A DNA stretch of 64,000 bases from Eublepharis macularius (Eukaryota; Chordata; Lepidosauria; Squamata; Eublepharidae). Positions 35,541 through 47,407 of the stretch are shown here, one piece after another. The notes under the pieces are model-generated. The model did not search any database and was not told the origin of the DNA. It saw only the letters and a program-made list of their open reading frames with translations. A program made the translations under genes and the position numbers. The DNA lies in contig NC_072790.1 in NCBI RefSeq assembly GCF_028583425.1, positions 160,264,397 through 160,328,396 on the forward strand, written 5' to 3'. Every line of letters begins with the position of its first letter. Position 1 is the first letter of the stretch.

Positions 35541-36319
35541 AAGCACATTTTAGGTGCTGTGATCAAACTCTTGCTGATCCAAGGGCCTATATAGGCTGGT
35601 CTACAACTAATATGAGGGGCCAGGCTTAACACTATGTTCTCTTGAATTTTAAATATGTACATGATAACTTGTTAGGCTATTTCATTCTGCTTTAGTGTCT
35701 AGGAAATCTGTTTTCTAAACTAAATAGTGACCTTAATTTTGTGAATATGGAAATGAGAATTTAGTTTTAGGCCTAGATGTTGGATTAGAAACTGTATGCT
35801 TGTGCACACTTTTCTGTTTCTATTCTATCTTGCACCTTCCACTACCTTCCATGACAAAGCTTAGTTTGGATTCCCCGAAACTTTAGAAATGGTGAATTCT
35901 AAGTACACTGAGAACCCACTGAGATAGCTTCCCCAACTCTTGCTAATCCGCCCCCCCTTAACAATGGTAGTCCAAAATGAATCTGTTTTTAGAAATGAAT
36001 GGGCTGGACTTCTGAATGAGATATCTGTTGATGGGAAGCAGTTGGGCTATTCACTGACCCCCGCTTATGGATGCCGGAAGGGATGTAACCATCTCTTACA
36101 TGTGGTAGTTCTTCGTCCCACCTCTTCAATATATGTCAGTTACACTTAAGATACTTACAAACGATCCTAAAAACCATGAGTCACTGGCTCACTCACCTTT
36201 GCAGCAATGGACAGGCTAATCAAATCATTGAAAAAACACTGTTTAGTATCAGTTTTGCTTCTTGCCCATGCTTCACTCTGTTTGCTGCTTAAAAAGAAGT
36301 TTAAATATAATTATAACAT

Positions 36320-36542
36320 TCGATTTATATACCACCCTTCAGGACAACTTAATGCCCACTCAAAGTATGTTATTATTATCACAACAATCACCCTGTGAGG
36401 TAGGTGGGGCTGAGAGAGCTCAGAGAGAGCTGTGACTGACCCAAGGTCACCCAGCTGGCTTCAAGTGGAGGAGTGGGTAATCAAACCCAGTTCTCTAGAT
36501 TAGAATCCTGCCACTCATAACCACTACATCAAACTGGCTCTC
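36320..36542 (-). mobile_element. tRNA-derived squamate SINE
   Basis: Inverse of the 57852-58100 family: minus strand starts with gagagccagtttgatgtagt and ends near the atataaatcgaa tail. Contains the shared body ctgggtgaccttgggtcagt. Confidence 0.75.
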
Positions 36543-38541
36543 AGCATAACTTGCACATCTATACAAGTTAGAGTTCATTTCTTAAAAGTTGAAAAATTGC
36601 TCTGAGGGGAGGTACTATTAATGTTAGAACTGATATAATTTATATAAACTGTTGCATGACTGATAGAAGGAAAGAATGAAATAGAGAGAGACACTGTTTT
36701 TCAATGAAATATTATGTTGTTCTATTATGGAAAGCATTGCCTCCTGAAATCCTAGATCATATGATCACAAAAGATCTAATCTCAGTTGTGCTGTGTGATT
36801 CCTATTAATGCTTCATCAGTGAGACTTTGGCAGAATTTATTGCATAAAAAGGGCATTCAAAGGTGAAAAAAAATTGCATCTAAGAAACATGTCATATGAT
36901 CTACAAATCATCTTTGCAAAAATGTGACTTTCAAGCTACTATAATGTCATGGGAAAGTCAGTGGAGTAAAATTTGCTTAAGTTGAGGTATAAGTAGTTGA
37001 TTGGATATAGTAGTCAGTATCTTGTTTTTTAAAAGCATTATGTATGTTGTGTCTTTAAACCGGACTATACCAATTCTCTGTGATCATCTAGAAATGCAAA
37101 AGAATTTTGCTTACAGCTCCACCTTCTCCAAGTCTAAACTCTGTTGAAAAGATGTATAATAGGTTTCTTATTTTTCTATATGTAATTTTCCTGAAGGAAA
37201 ACTAAAAAAAAAGTTGTATCCTAAAAGTAATAATTTTGTCAAAGGACACAAAGAATCCTACTAAAATGGGTCTCACAATTTATTCATCCATAACTGATTA
37301 TTATTAATTGCTTGTCAAAGTGCTTTACAATTCATCATATTTTCATTCTATTTTAGCTGCTGCTATTAGTCCTACTTTTAGACAGCAGTTGGTTCCCAAA
37401 ATGGCTTGCCATTATTCAAAGAGTATCAAGTCTTTACACTGAAGCTTACAAACCAAAGCTCAAATGGGAAGGCAAGCAGAGAGAAAATTTAAGGGAAGGA
37501 CGTAAGTTTGCCAGTGTGTTAGAATGAATTGAGGAGTCTAACTAGTTGTGGGCTAAGCTGATCTCTTACTGCTGTTCCTGGGAAGGGGTGCAACTTCCCA
37601 ATGGTGCTATACATGTGGCTGGTGGCAAAGGTCAGAATATCTTTCCCCTTGCTTTTGTGGCTCCAGAGCAGTGTATTACAAAGTGTTATTTTTACACCTC
37701 TTGACAGATGCCCCTCCCACTGGATAGTGGGAGATCACTCCAGAGGCTTCTGGAATGCTCTCAATTTCCTGAAGAGGGGAGCATATACTTCTGGCTAGAG
37801 AAGAAAAGTCCTGTCAAGGTTTTTCCACCTCTGTGGCTTTGAGACTCTCAAGATTCTCTGGAGGAAAAGAATGGGAAGTTATTGTCAGAGTTGTAATCCC
37901 AGACAGCTTGGAAGATGCAGAATCTTCCCAAATAAAAAAAGCTGACCACTCCTGATCAAAACAAATGTACTACTCTTTGATAACCAGAGGTCAATTTAGT
38001 GCTTAATTTTGTGTGAACACAGATGACCTGTGAATGGTCTGCGATCGTGAGCAAGATGTGTGGCAGAAAGCAGCTTGCAACTTCTTATTTGTCTATACAT
38101 GGATTTACAGCATTGGGATAGCAACTGTGAATCTATGTCTGTAACAATCGTGGGCAGTCATGAGTGTGTAAATAAGCATGAAATTAATAAGATCTGAGTT
38201 AAGAGATTCTAGATTCAACTCCAATGTCTTATCCATTTAGTCATATTGGTCACCATTTAGTCACTTAAAAATTTAATGTACATTTTTTTGCTGAGGGGGC
38301 TGCTTTAGTAAAGAAGTAGTATTTTCTGGCATAGTTGACTATACAGCCTAGTTATCAGTGTCAGTGGATTCCTGTCTGAGAGGATGGTGTTGTTGGGACT
38401 AGAAGCTGTTTTCTTCCCAGGATTCTTGTAAATTCGCTGGAACTTGTAGGTGAGAATTGCGAGGGGCAAGAAGGTACATTCAGACACTGTTCTCCATATC
38501 TTGCTTTGAGGAAGCACCCATAGGCAAATAATAGGTTTTCA

Positions 38542-38669
38542 CAGGGCTTTTTTTCTGGGAAAAGAGGTGGTGGAACTCAGTAGGTTGACCTCGGAGAAAA
38601 TGGTCACCTGGCTGGTGGCCCCGCCCCCTGATCTCCAGACAGAGGGGAATTTAGATTGTCCTCCGCGCC
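38542..38669. mobile_element. hAT MITE, left half only
   Basis: Closely matches 15250-15379 from cagggctttttttc through the gaggggaatttagattg segment, then stops at the palindrome centre. The missing half suggests deletion across the hairpin. Confidence 0.75.
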
Positions 38670-38814
38670 ACAGAATACCAGTATTCTGTGTGGAGAATTT
38701 TTTTTAACTTGGGACCATTTAGTCATGTATATTCCCACCTGAAAACTGGTGTGCTTCAATCACACGTTTACAATCTCAGTGAACTAGGCCTTTGTCAGAT
38801 GTTGGAAAGAAATG

Positions 38815-39140
38815 GCAGCTATCAGACTTACCTGTGAGCCAGGTTGCTGCCAGCGGGCGGGGAGAGGTACAGGGCATCACGGCCGGCATGTTGAAGGGCT
38901 CGCCTGGCATTCTCTACGAGCCCGTGGCCAATCATTCCTGGCCATCCTATCAGAGGTGGCTGGGGGGTGGGTGAGATGGCCGGGGGTGGGCCTGGCTCCG
39001 GACCTCAGGGAGGCAGTTCTCCCTCTGGTCCAGCAGCTAGCTATTTATAGAGCCGCCGGTCTGCTCCTTTGCACTTTGCTCTTACCAGTGAATGTGTGAG
39101 TCTGGGTTTGTCGCCTTGCCTCCTTCCCTTCCTTGCCCTC
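38815..39140. other. GC-rich unclassified segment
   Basis: A short GC-rich island with ctatttatagag (39040) resembling a TATA-type motif, followed by pyrimidine-rich sequence. It could be an LTR or SINE fragment. No borders or coding domain seen. Confidence 0.25.
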
Positions 39141-39687
39141 AGCCTTAGGCTGCAAATTCAGTTGTCTGGTTCCTGTGATCAGGATTGGATGTTACAGAGG
39201 AAGTATGTGTTACAGAGGAAGTATGAGTGTGTGTGTAAACAGTATAGCCCTTGAGTGATGAGGAGGAAGATTTTCAGGTAAATTGAATCCCACTATTACT
39301 GAGGGCAGGAAAGAGATTCTGCTGCTGAATGAAGACTTGTTCATTTTTTATTCAGCCTTTTCATCTTATATATCCAAGATGATAACCTAAGTGGTTTGAG
39401 TTGATATGACACAGGTTCAATGGAAGCAAGAACAGATCCTAACATGCTGAGAATGTGAATTTACTTCCCTCAGTATTTTATTTGAATTGAATTGAAGCCA
39501 AGATTAAGTTATGGTTTACCACAAAGGAATATTTACTTGACATTATAAAGTTGTTAACCTTATTCAACAGAATTAGCAGGAGACTTTGTAATACATACCT
39601 GCTCACTATCTTCGGTCATATGTCTCTGTGACTTCAGTCAAGGGCAGTCAAAGCCCCTAGACTGCTGTGAAACCCAGTGGGTAGACC

Positions 39688-40740
39688 CTGTCACAGGACC
39701 CCCTCCCAAAATTGTGTATACATCTCTTAACTTCTGTCTGTCCTGAGGCTTGGAGTGCATGCATAGTAATTAAAGCTAGGAATTGCTGTAAAATTCTAGC
39801 AGCCTCTGGCACGAGTATAGGAAAAATGCTCACTATGCAGAAAAGTTCTACTCGGAGGCAATCCTATCACTCTCTCCAAAAGACTCCAATGATGTCTCAT
39901 TGATTAGGACTAATAATAGTCCTAATGCATGGAAGGATTCACCAGGCAATCACCCTAACAGATCAACCACTCCGGACACAGCCATCAGGCATACCTGGTC
40001 TTTTGTCACCCCAAGAGAATCATAGTAAATTGTTGCTCCAACACTTACCATTTTCCCACTAGTATTTTTCCCACCTAGCAGTTAAATCCAAGCTGCTCAA
40101 TAAAAATTAAACTTTCTACTCTAATTCAGTCATAGTTCAGAGGGACTGAAAACATCCTGATAGCAGGATCATCAATGCATAAAAGTAGCCTTGATTTACT
40201 TTGCTAGCAGGATCATCCCACCTACTGCCTCTGTGACCCTGTCCAGTACACAAGACTTTGAGCGGGCCTTGGTCCTTGACTTTCCCATTTTCAACTTCCG
40301 CAACGCAGTCGCTGCCTGGGATCATCTGATACACGACATTGCTGTGTGTCCTTTATCTTCTTTCCTTGGATCCTCCTGGATTTATCCTCTCTTCAGGATC
40401 AGGTTCCTATGTTTTCTTTATCCTCCCTTTCCCCCCCTTTAGCTCTCCCTGATGCACAACATTGCTGTGTGTCCTTCGTCTTCTTCCCTTGGACCCTCCT
40501 GGATTCATCCTCTCTTCAAGATCAAGCTCCTATGTTTTCTTTATCTTACCCCTTTAGCTATCTGTTTTTAGAACTTAGTTATCTTAGCTTAGGTCATAAG
40601 TTTTGCTGTGTTGCATTTGGCATACTTCTCATAATTTTTCTGTATTTTCCCAATAAAGATTTGAATTTGTACTGTTTTTCTTTCCTTCTACTTGTATACA
40701 AAGCACTGCTCAGATTGGGACTCCAGACAATGATCTCTTA
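39688..40740 (+). repeat. Possible LTR-like segment with internal tandem duplication
   Basis: Two diverged copies of a ~120-bp unit (about 40329-40430 and 40450-40545, each with acattgctgtgtgtcctt and ctatgttttctttatc). An aataaa signal at 40652 precedes a T-rich stretch. The TG start at 39689 is compatible with an LTR, but I found no target duplication or primer site. Confidence 0.25.
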
Positions 40741-40932
40741 AACATTTGCCCACAAGTGCATATGTTGGACCTGAAATGCAAAGGGGATGCTCTGAGCATT
40801 AAGGGCCCTGCACATATCTTTTGGTATGTGTTACAGTTCTTGCCATTTGCGTAACAGTTCCTGTCAGTAGGAACTGAGAATAGGATTGAGGAAAATTCTT
40901 TTGGGAAAGAGGGCATTCTGTATTTAATTTGG

Positions 40933-41010
40933 GAGTAGAAAACAGCAAGAGTCCAGTAACACCTATAAGACTAACAAAATTTGTGGTAGAGTGTGATCTT
41001 TTGTGAGCCA
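40933..41010 (-). mobile_element. Fragment of the second foldback family
   Basis: Plus-strand agagtccagtaacacctata and gactaacaaaatttgtgg match the 30892 family. On minus, gtggctcacaaaaga preserves a degraded stem II and GAAA region. The CTGA box side is truncated. Confidence 0.55.
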
Positions 41011-43540
41011 CAACTCAATTCTTTAATTTAATTTGTAATTTAATTTGTATTTAACTTAATGTGTAATTTAATTTGTAATCACTTGCTTTCCCTCGTTTTT
41101 TCCTTCCTTTGAACATTTCCTAACACTGTCTTGGCTTTGGCCAGTAGGTAGCAAATCACCAAGGCAGTCATTCATAAGGTGCAGGTCCCTTCTCCAGTAG
41201 GGAGCACTTTGACCTGTTGCCTGAGCAAAAGGAACATTGAGGTGAAACAAGTAACTTCTGAGCTGATTTGGCACTTCTCCAGTGATAGCTGCTGCTTTGC
41301 AGGAGGCTCTCATACAAGAATTTTACTTGCCTGGGTTCTGCCATCTTAGTGGACTGCAAGGTCTTTGTTCCATCAGAATGGAGTAACAGTTGAGGGATGA
41401 GGGTGTCCTTTGAACAAGGGGCAGTCTTCAGTCTCTTTCAAGCATGTATGAGTATACCCAGCTGCTGTGCCTCACTGTCCATTGTTTTTGTGCTGCTGCT
41501 GCTTTATGAATTTGTAGTACAGGCACATGAAGAGAGCACAAAAACCATGAGTCTGAACTCAGTTCTTCTGAAGGTGGCAGACCTGCGTCTGGGCTATACC
41601 ACTTCAGGATGAAGATGGGAGCTTACATGATGGAATGCTTGTACATACAATAAACATCCTTGCAAGCAGAAAATTAAAATTAGGTGTTTTACCCTGTGTG
41701 ATTTTGTTGATGGCTAATATGCTATTTAGGTATCCTTGCAACTTGTCACTGTTATCTACTTTAAGTCTACAGAGTTGAAATGTTTTTTAATAATCTATTT
41801 CTAAATGTGTATGACTCTGGGGGGGAAGTCATGGACAGAGAACTAAATATAGAATACTTAATAGGTGATGCAAAAATAGCAGGCTGAAATGCAACTCTAA
41901 AATCCGCCTTCCTAGAAGGCCATCATTATTGTTTTAAGTATATATGACCATTTAAAATTGCACGTCTGCCTTTCATACTTGAACACCAAAAGCAGAAGAG
42001 CAGCTCAAAAGCATTAAAATAATGCATGAAATCTGTTTTAGCCTTAAATATATATTCTATTGTTTGTGTAGTATACTAGAAGTTAGAGTGAACTTAAGAA
42101 GCTGGCTGCAGACTTGCTGGGGGCCCTGGTTTGCAGCCCACAGGGGTAGAGCGGTGAGGCACATGGGTGACCACATTCAATCCTGATGGCTCCCAGCAGC
42201 CTCCTTGGGGCTACACAGGCAGTCCACGGTTCAAAATGCCCAGCTAGCCAATCAGAAGCGAGCTGGCCAGGTTTGTGAGAGAGAGCTTTGCAGCTGGTGG
42301 ACGTGGAGGATGCGGTCTACATTCAGGAGCTGGCCAGACCCCCTTGATGCTTGACTCTTGAATCCTCAGCCACATAGCTCCCAGGACTGTGGTTGTCTCA
42401 TAGGCATGCCACAATACTCCTCCATATGTTGAGGCTGCTGCTTCCTTTGTTCCCTCCCTGCAATGTTGGGTGTGTAACAGCAAGGCGACATTAGTGATGT
42501 GTGCTGCTGATGACAGCTTCCATATATGGCTGGTGCAATGAAGTTGTAGGCATGCTGCTGTGTGATTGATGGACGTGGGCTGTGCTGTTCAAGTACAGTT
42601 GCTGTGGTCTCAACTCCTTGGAGCTGGATTTTTTTGGGAATTCATTTTATCTACTGAGAGCATAGGGATAATGACTAGCTGTGCCTCATCACCTCATCAT
42701 GCATGCATAGGATTGAGCTGTCGTAGATCTTGGTTCTTTTGACTATACCTACAGATTCTTTCATTATAATAAAGTATAATAACAAGTAGTACTTTGTTGC
42801 AAAAATTTCTTCTTCCTGAATTGTAGCTACATTTCAGATATCTTCTCTCTCTGATCAAACAAACATGTGGCATTACTGTCAACTTCCCCAAGATTGCTGG
42901 TTTTAGAACTTTTACTCATGGGGGCAAAGCTGCTTATATTAAACTCCAACTTTCAAAAGCAGCCAGTTTGTCATGCAAGACTGAGTTATAGTTTGGGTTG
43001 AACTAATCAACAATTTGGCTGAGTGTGCAAACCTAGTTATGCCATGCTGTTCTTTATGGCCAGAAGTTAAATTTCTGCTACTATGTATTGTATCCCAGCA
43101 CTGTGTGCAGCTAAGGTCCATATGCCATGTGTATTCTGTTAGTGTGAGAACATCTTGCATGGATGAAAACCATCTTGTGTTGGTAGAATATGCTACTGTT
43201 AGTTGCATGTGGTGATAGGATGTAGGCCAATGTATTTAGGTCTGCAGAATTATTCCATGTCTTCATCAGTCTTTTGGAGTCAAATCCAACTTTTTGCATA
43301 AAGAGAACAATAACTCTCTGAGATCCGTTCGGGGAATCTTTAAGTATGCAAGTATAACAAGCAATGAGAAGAGAAGCAAAGTGTTAAAAGTGTGTGGCAT
43401 GTCCCCAAAACTGTTGAAATCACATCATGTAGTTAAGTGTAGGAGAGAAACCTCTCCTCTGCTACCTCCTTTGCTACTATTCATTATAACTGAAGGGAGC
43501 CTCTGTATACAGAGGTAGCAGGGGAGGGCCTTGGTCTCTA
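41011..43540. other. PRKD3 intron 2 stretch, no recognised feature
   Basis: I see no gene or identifiable repeat in this AT-rich intronic sequence. Confidence 0.35.
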
Positions 43541-44030
43541 TGTCTTGTTTGTTCAGGCAACTGGTTGGCTACTCTGTAAAACAGTATGGTGGATTAGATG
43601 GACCAGTGGTCTGATTCTGCAGGCTCTATTTATGTTCTTATGTTACTGTCTCTTGCGGCCTGCCCTAGGAGCAGTTGCTCTTAGGAGCAGTTTTAACACC
43701 CTGCTAGAAGGGAATATTCTTGAAGTATCATTTCCTCCCATACTGTCCAGCCCACTAGTCAAAACCCTATTTCCAAATCTTACTGTCTGTACCACTGCCT
43801 TCAGAGGTGGGCGGCAACCAGAAACGGACTTTTTCAGTGGTGGCATCTTGTTTTTGGAATGCTCTTCTTGAGGCTTGCCTGACATCTACTGTAGTAGCCT
43901 TTATGTTCCAGGACAAACATTTCTTTTTTAACTGAGGCGTTCTGTCTTTCAATAGTTGCTTTCATGATCTGATTCTAGCTTGAGGACTTTTTCTCTGGAG
44001 AAGTGGCATATAAATTTTCTCAATAAACAA
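43541..44030. mobile_element. Degraded interspersed repeat fragments
   Basis: Contains ggattagatggaccagtgg followed by tatttatgttcttatg, a common 3'-end motif of squamate repeats. A decayed segment on the same strand follows. Family unclear. Confidence 0.3.
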
Positions 44031-44124
44031 GTGTGTCTCAGATCTGGACTTTAAAGACCACACTGTTTATTAATCTTTTTGACTAAGTAATGGTGCTCAA
44101 ATGCAGGCCTTGTGAGCCACAGGT

Positions 44125-44813
44125 AGAGTTGCCAGTCCCCTGCTGGGGATGGAGGATCCCCCCACTCCCACCCTCCCGTCCCCGTTTGCCTGGCTGGCAT
44201 GGGAAATGGCAGGGGAATGTGCCTCCCAGGGCGCACTCTCGGGTGGCACAATGTGCTCCCATGCTCTGCAGTGGGCCAGTTTGGACCCCAAGTGGGCTGA
44301 ATCGGGCCCATTTGGGGTCTAAATTGGCACACCGTGAAGCACAGGAGCTCTCCAGGGCCCTTTTGACAGTGCTTCCATGCTCTGCAGCAAGGTGAATTGG
44401 GTCTGTTTGGGGCCGAAATCTGCCCACTGCGAAGTGCGGGAGCACTTCAGGGCCCATCGCGCTGCCCCGGTAGTGCTCCTGTGCTCTTCAGTGGGCTGAT
44501 TTTGGTCCCAAATGGGCCCAATTCAGCCCACTGTGGAGCATGGGATTGCTGCTGGGAGGGCCCTGGAGAGCTCCTGCAGTCCCAGTGGGCCAATTTAGGC
44601 TACAAATGGGCCCAATTCAGCCCAAAATGGGCCAAAATTGGCCTGCTGCAGAGCGCAGGAACACTCCCAGGGGTGGCATGAAACCCTGCGTGATGATGTC
44701 ACTTCCCAGAAGTGACAGCATGCAGCCCAGGAGCACAGGTGTGTAGTCAGCAACAAAGGTGAGTGCCTGGTCTCCCACCTCCCGCCCAGAGAGTGAGGGG
44801 ACCTGGCAACACT
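44125..44813. mobile_element. GC-rich DNA transposon with 10-bp target duplication
   Basis: Termini agagttgccagtcc and ctggcaacact are inverted copies of an AGnGTTGCCAG motif. The flanks carry a perfect 10-bp duplication, agccacaggt, at 44115-44124 and 44814-44823. The interior is built of diverged repeats of a gggcccaattcagcccactg-like unit about 100-130 bp apart. There is no transposase. The duplication length fits Mutator-like elements, but that is inference. Confidence 0.65.
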
Positions 44814-45429
44814 AGCCACAGGTCAAGAGCATCTTTGGCACTGCCCAGGCTTTAGGTACTTGCAAGGAGATGAAGATGTAGCAGAAAAACCCACTAAGCA
44901 CCAGGATTAGAGAAGTGTCTTAAGCAAACCTTAGGATTGACTAAGTAGGGAGGAAAGGGGAAAGTCTTGAGACAAGAGAGGAGGTATATTCAGGAAGAGT
45001 TCTGAAAGTGGAAGAACCAGAATGGGACAAAGGGTGGTCACTGTCTCAAAGGCCTCCTTTTGTTACAGGTTTGGCAATCTCTGAAGATCCCTTCTGTTCA
45101 GGCTAAGTCAAGGCTGGGCAATCTGAACATGGTGCTTTGATTGAATCAAAATATCCTACAGTGTAATATACATGGAGATGACTGTACCTGATTGACTTAT
45201 CTCTGGCTTGCAAACACAATCTGCTCCTGCCTTTTTTGAACTAGTATCTGTCATGCATATTCCTTCTGAGACTCACCTAACTTTTCTTGTGAGCAACTCT
45301 TTCGATGAGAACAGATAGGATTTCTCCAAAATGGCAAGGCAGGTGGGCTTGCCATAGATCAGACAGGAGGCATAATGAATAGAACAACAAGAAGATTTGC
45401 AAATTGCAAAGCATTTTGTGTCTATCCCC

Positions 45430-45434
45430 TGTTT

Positions 45435-45477
<43 letters not shown>
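45430..45477 (+). repeat. (GT)n microsatellite
   Basis: Run of GT dinucleotides with two early interruptions. Confidence 0.95.
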
Positions 45478-45480
<3 letters not shown>

Positions 45481-46549
45481 GTTCAGTGTTTCCAGTGATG
45501 CAAAAGTAAAGCATTTAAATATATTGAACATATTGGGGGGGCACCTTCCAATTTCATTTAGCCTCTGCCCCCCTGTGGATAGTCACCTGTGCTGTAAGTA
45601 CTTGTTTTATCCTATTTAGAAGCAGGCATTTACATACTGCATCCAATGACTTCCACCACTGAGGAGTCAGCAATCAAGTTGCTCTGAAGAATTTTGGGAA
45701 AGGGAGGGAAAACTCTTTTCGAGTAATATAAAGAACAATTTTATTACTCTTTTGTACTCTTTATTCAATATTGTTGAACCGTTATAGATTAAGCCACATT
45801 CAGATATTCAAGAAGCCAAAAGAACCAATATATTGAACACAAAAGCAAATGAACTTCCTAAGAAACTGCATTTTGTGTTTGTGGCTTAAATTGGGAACTC
45901 CTCAAGAGTAAGAATATACCTCCATGAACCTTCCAATGTTGTTAGAGAACATCTGAATAGTAGTACAGAATATGTCCTAAATGGAGTTGATAATATGCAT
46001 GGATGGAGCAGGCTTTTACAGTGGTGTCTTGTTTGTGAACTTGGAATTTTGAGATCAAAATATTGCAAATGGTTGTTGCTTTATTTCTCATAGTCTGCTG
46101 AATATCCTATTTAACTCTTTGCAATATATTATTAATATCCAAATACTATTTCCTTTTTTCTGTTTTGTAGCAAACAGCTGTGGTGAGCTAGTGCTAGAGC
46201 AAAGCATTTTCTGAGCCAAGATATGCATTCTTGTTGAGGCCAAAGAAAGTGCAGATGAGGTCAGCCTTGAGAAGTTGTCCTAACTTTTTAAATTTAAAAG
46301 ATCCATTCAAACATGGAAATACAAAGCAACCAAGATATTAAAACCAAGTTCAGAAGTTAAGTGGTTAAATTCCAAGAATATTTTGTTAAAATGTCTAGCA
46401 GATGGGGATTCTTCACTCTTTAATTTTCAATAATAACATTACAAAGATAACTTAAGCCAAATGTTTAAATAATTTAACAATATCTTAGATTTATACATTA
46501 GGATTTTTTATCTTATTATTATAATACATTTCTCTTAAATAGTAGTTAG

Positions 46550-47225
46550 TAGAGGAAAAAGTTTATATACATCTTTTGCATAGTATAATCTACAGAAGCA
46601 TAATTTGTAATAAAGTCAAAAAAGGGAAGCCCTGACCTGGATAGCCCTGGTGAGCCTGATCTTGTCCGATCTCAGAAGCTAAGCAAGGATGGCCTTGGTT
46701 AGTAATTGGATGGGAGACCTCCAACTAAGACCAGGGTCTCAGAGGTAGGCAATGGCAAAACCACCTCTGTTAGTCTCTTGCCATGAAAACCCCACTGGGG
46801 ATTGCCGTAAATCAGCTATGACTTGAGGGCACTATCCTCCACCACCACGAAAAAAGGGAAACAATTTTTCTATAAAGGTAGAATGACATTTTGGGTTGCC
46901 TGCAGATATTAGCTGGTCTGATATTTTGTCTGAGATTAATAATTCCCATAACTTTAATATCCACTCTTTTAAAATACAAGTTCTCTCTGTTTTCCACTTT
47001 TGAACCAATGCAGTCTTTGCTGCTGTTAATAATAATGAAATAAGATCTCTTCTCAATTTTGGGATATTGTCATCAGTCCATAGATTTAATAGTATAGTTT
47101 ATGGAGTTTTTTGCATCATATAACCTGTTATATTCTTGATTTTTAAAAAATGATTTTCCCCAATACTCTTGGATTTTCGGACATGTCCACCAGCAGTGGA
47201 TAAATGTGCCTAGGTTGGTATGGAA
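46550..47225 (-). mobile_element. L1 ORF2 C-terminal fragment, split by a SINE
   Basis: The minus strand encodes pieces such as LLTAAKTALVQKWKTE (about 46980-47030) and a CxxCW-type WTCPKIQ segment (about 47170-47210), typical of the L1 ORF2 C-terminus. The 5S SINE at 46629-46849 is inserted in it. Confidence 0.6.
46629..46849 (+). mobile_element. 5S-rRNA-headed SINE with BovB-type tail
   Basis: The head contains a clear 5S rRNA internal control region: gatctcagaagctaagcaag at 46668-46687 and attggatgggagacc at 46707-46721. The body carries the ggcaatggcaaaaccacctc segment. The tail matches BovB. An 11-bp duplication, aaaaaagggaa, at 46618-46628 and 46850-46860 brackets it. It belongs to the SINE3-like class; a 5S-Sauria SINE has been described from anole lizards. 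Confidence 0.85.
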
Positions 47226-47407
47226 ATGGGTGTTCAATTAGCTAAGCACAGAAAATATTGCTATAAAGCAAATTAAAAAGTGTAATCCTGGGCCAACTTT
47301 TTTATCTTTTGTGTTGTGGGCAGAGGATGGCAATAGATATTTGTATACACTGTTTTCAACAGTGTATGGGATTATTGATAGGAATTTGCATGTGTGGATA
47401 ATTGACG

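Noticed and set aside
46660..46725. 5S rRNA gene
   Set aside because: Only part of 5S is present, diverged, and fused to a BovB-type tail with a target duplication; it is a SINE.
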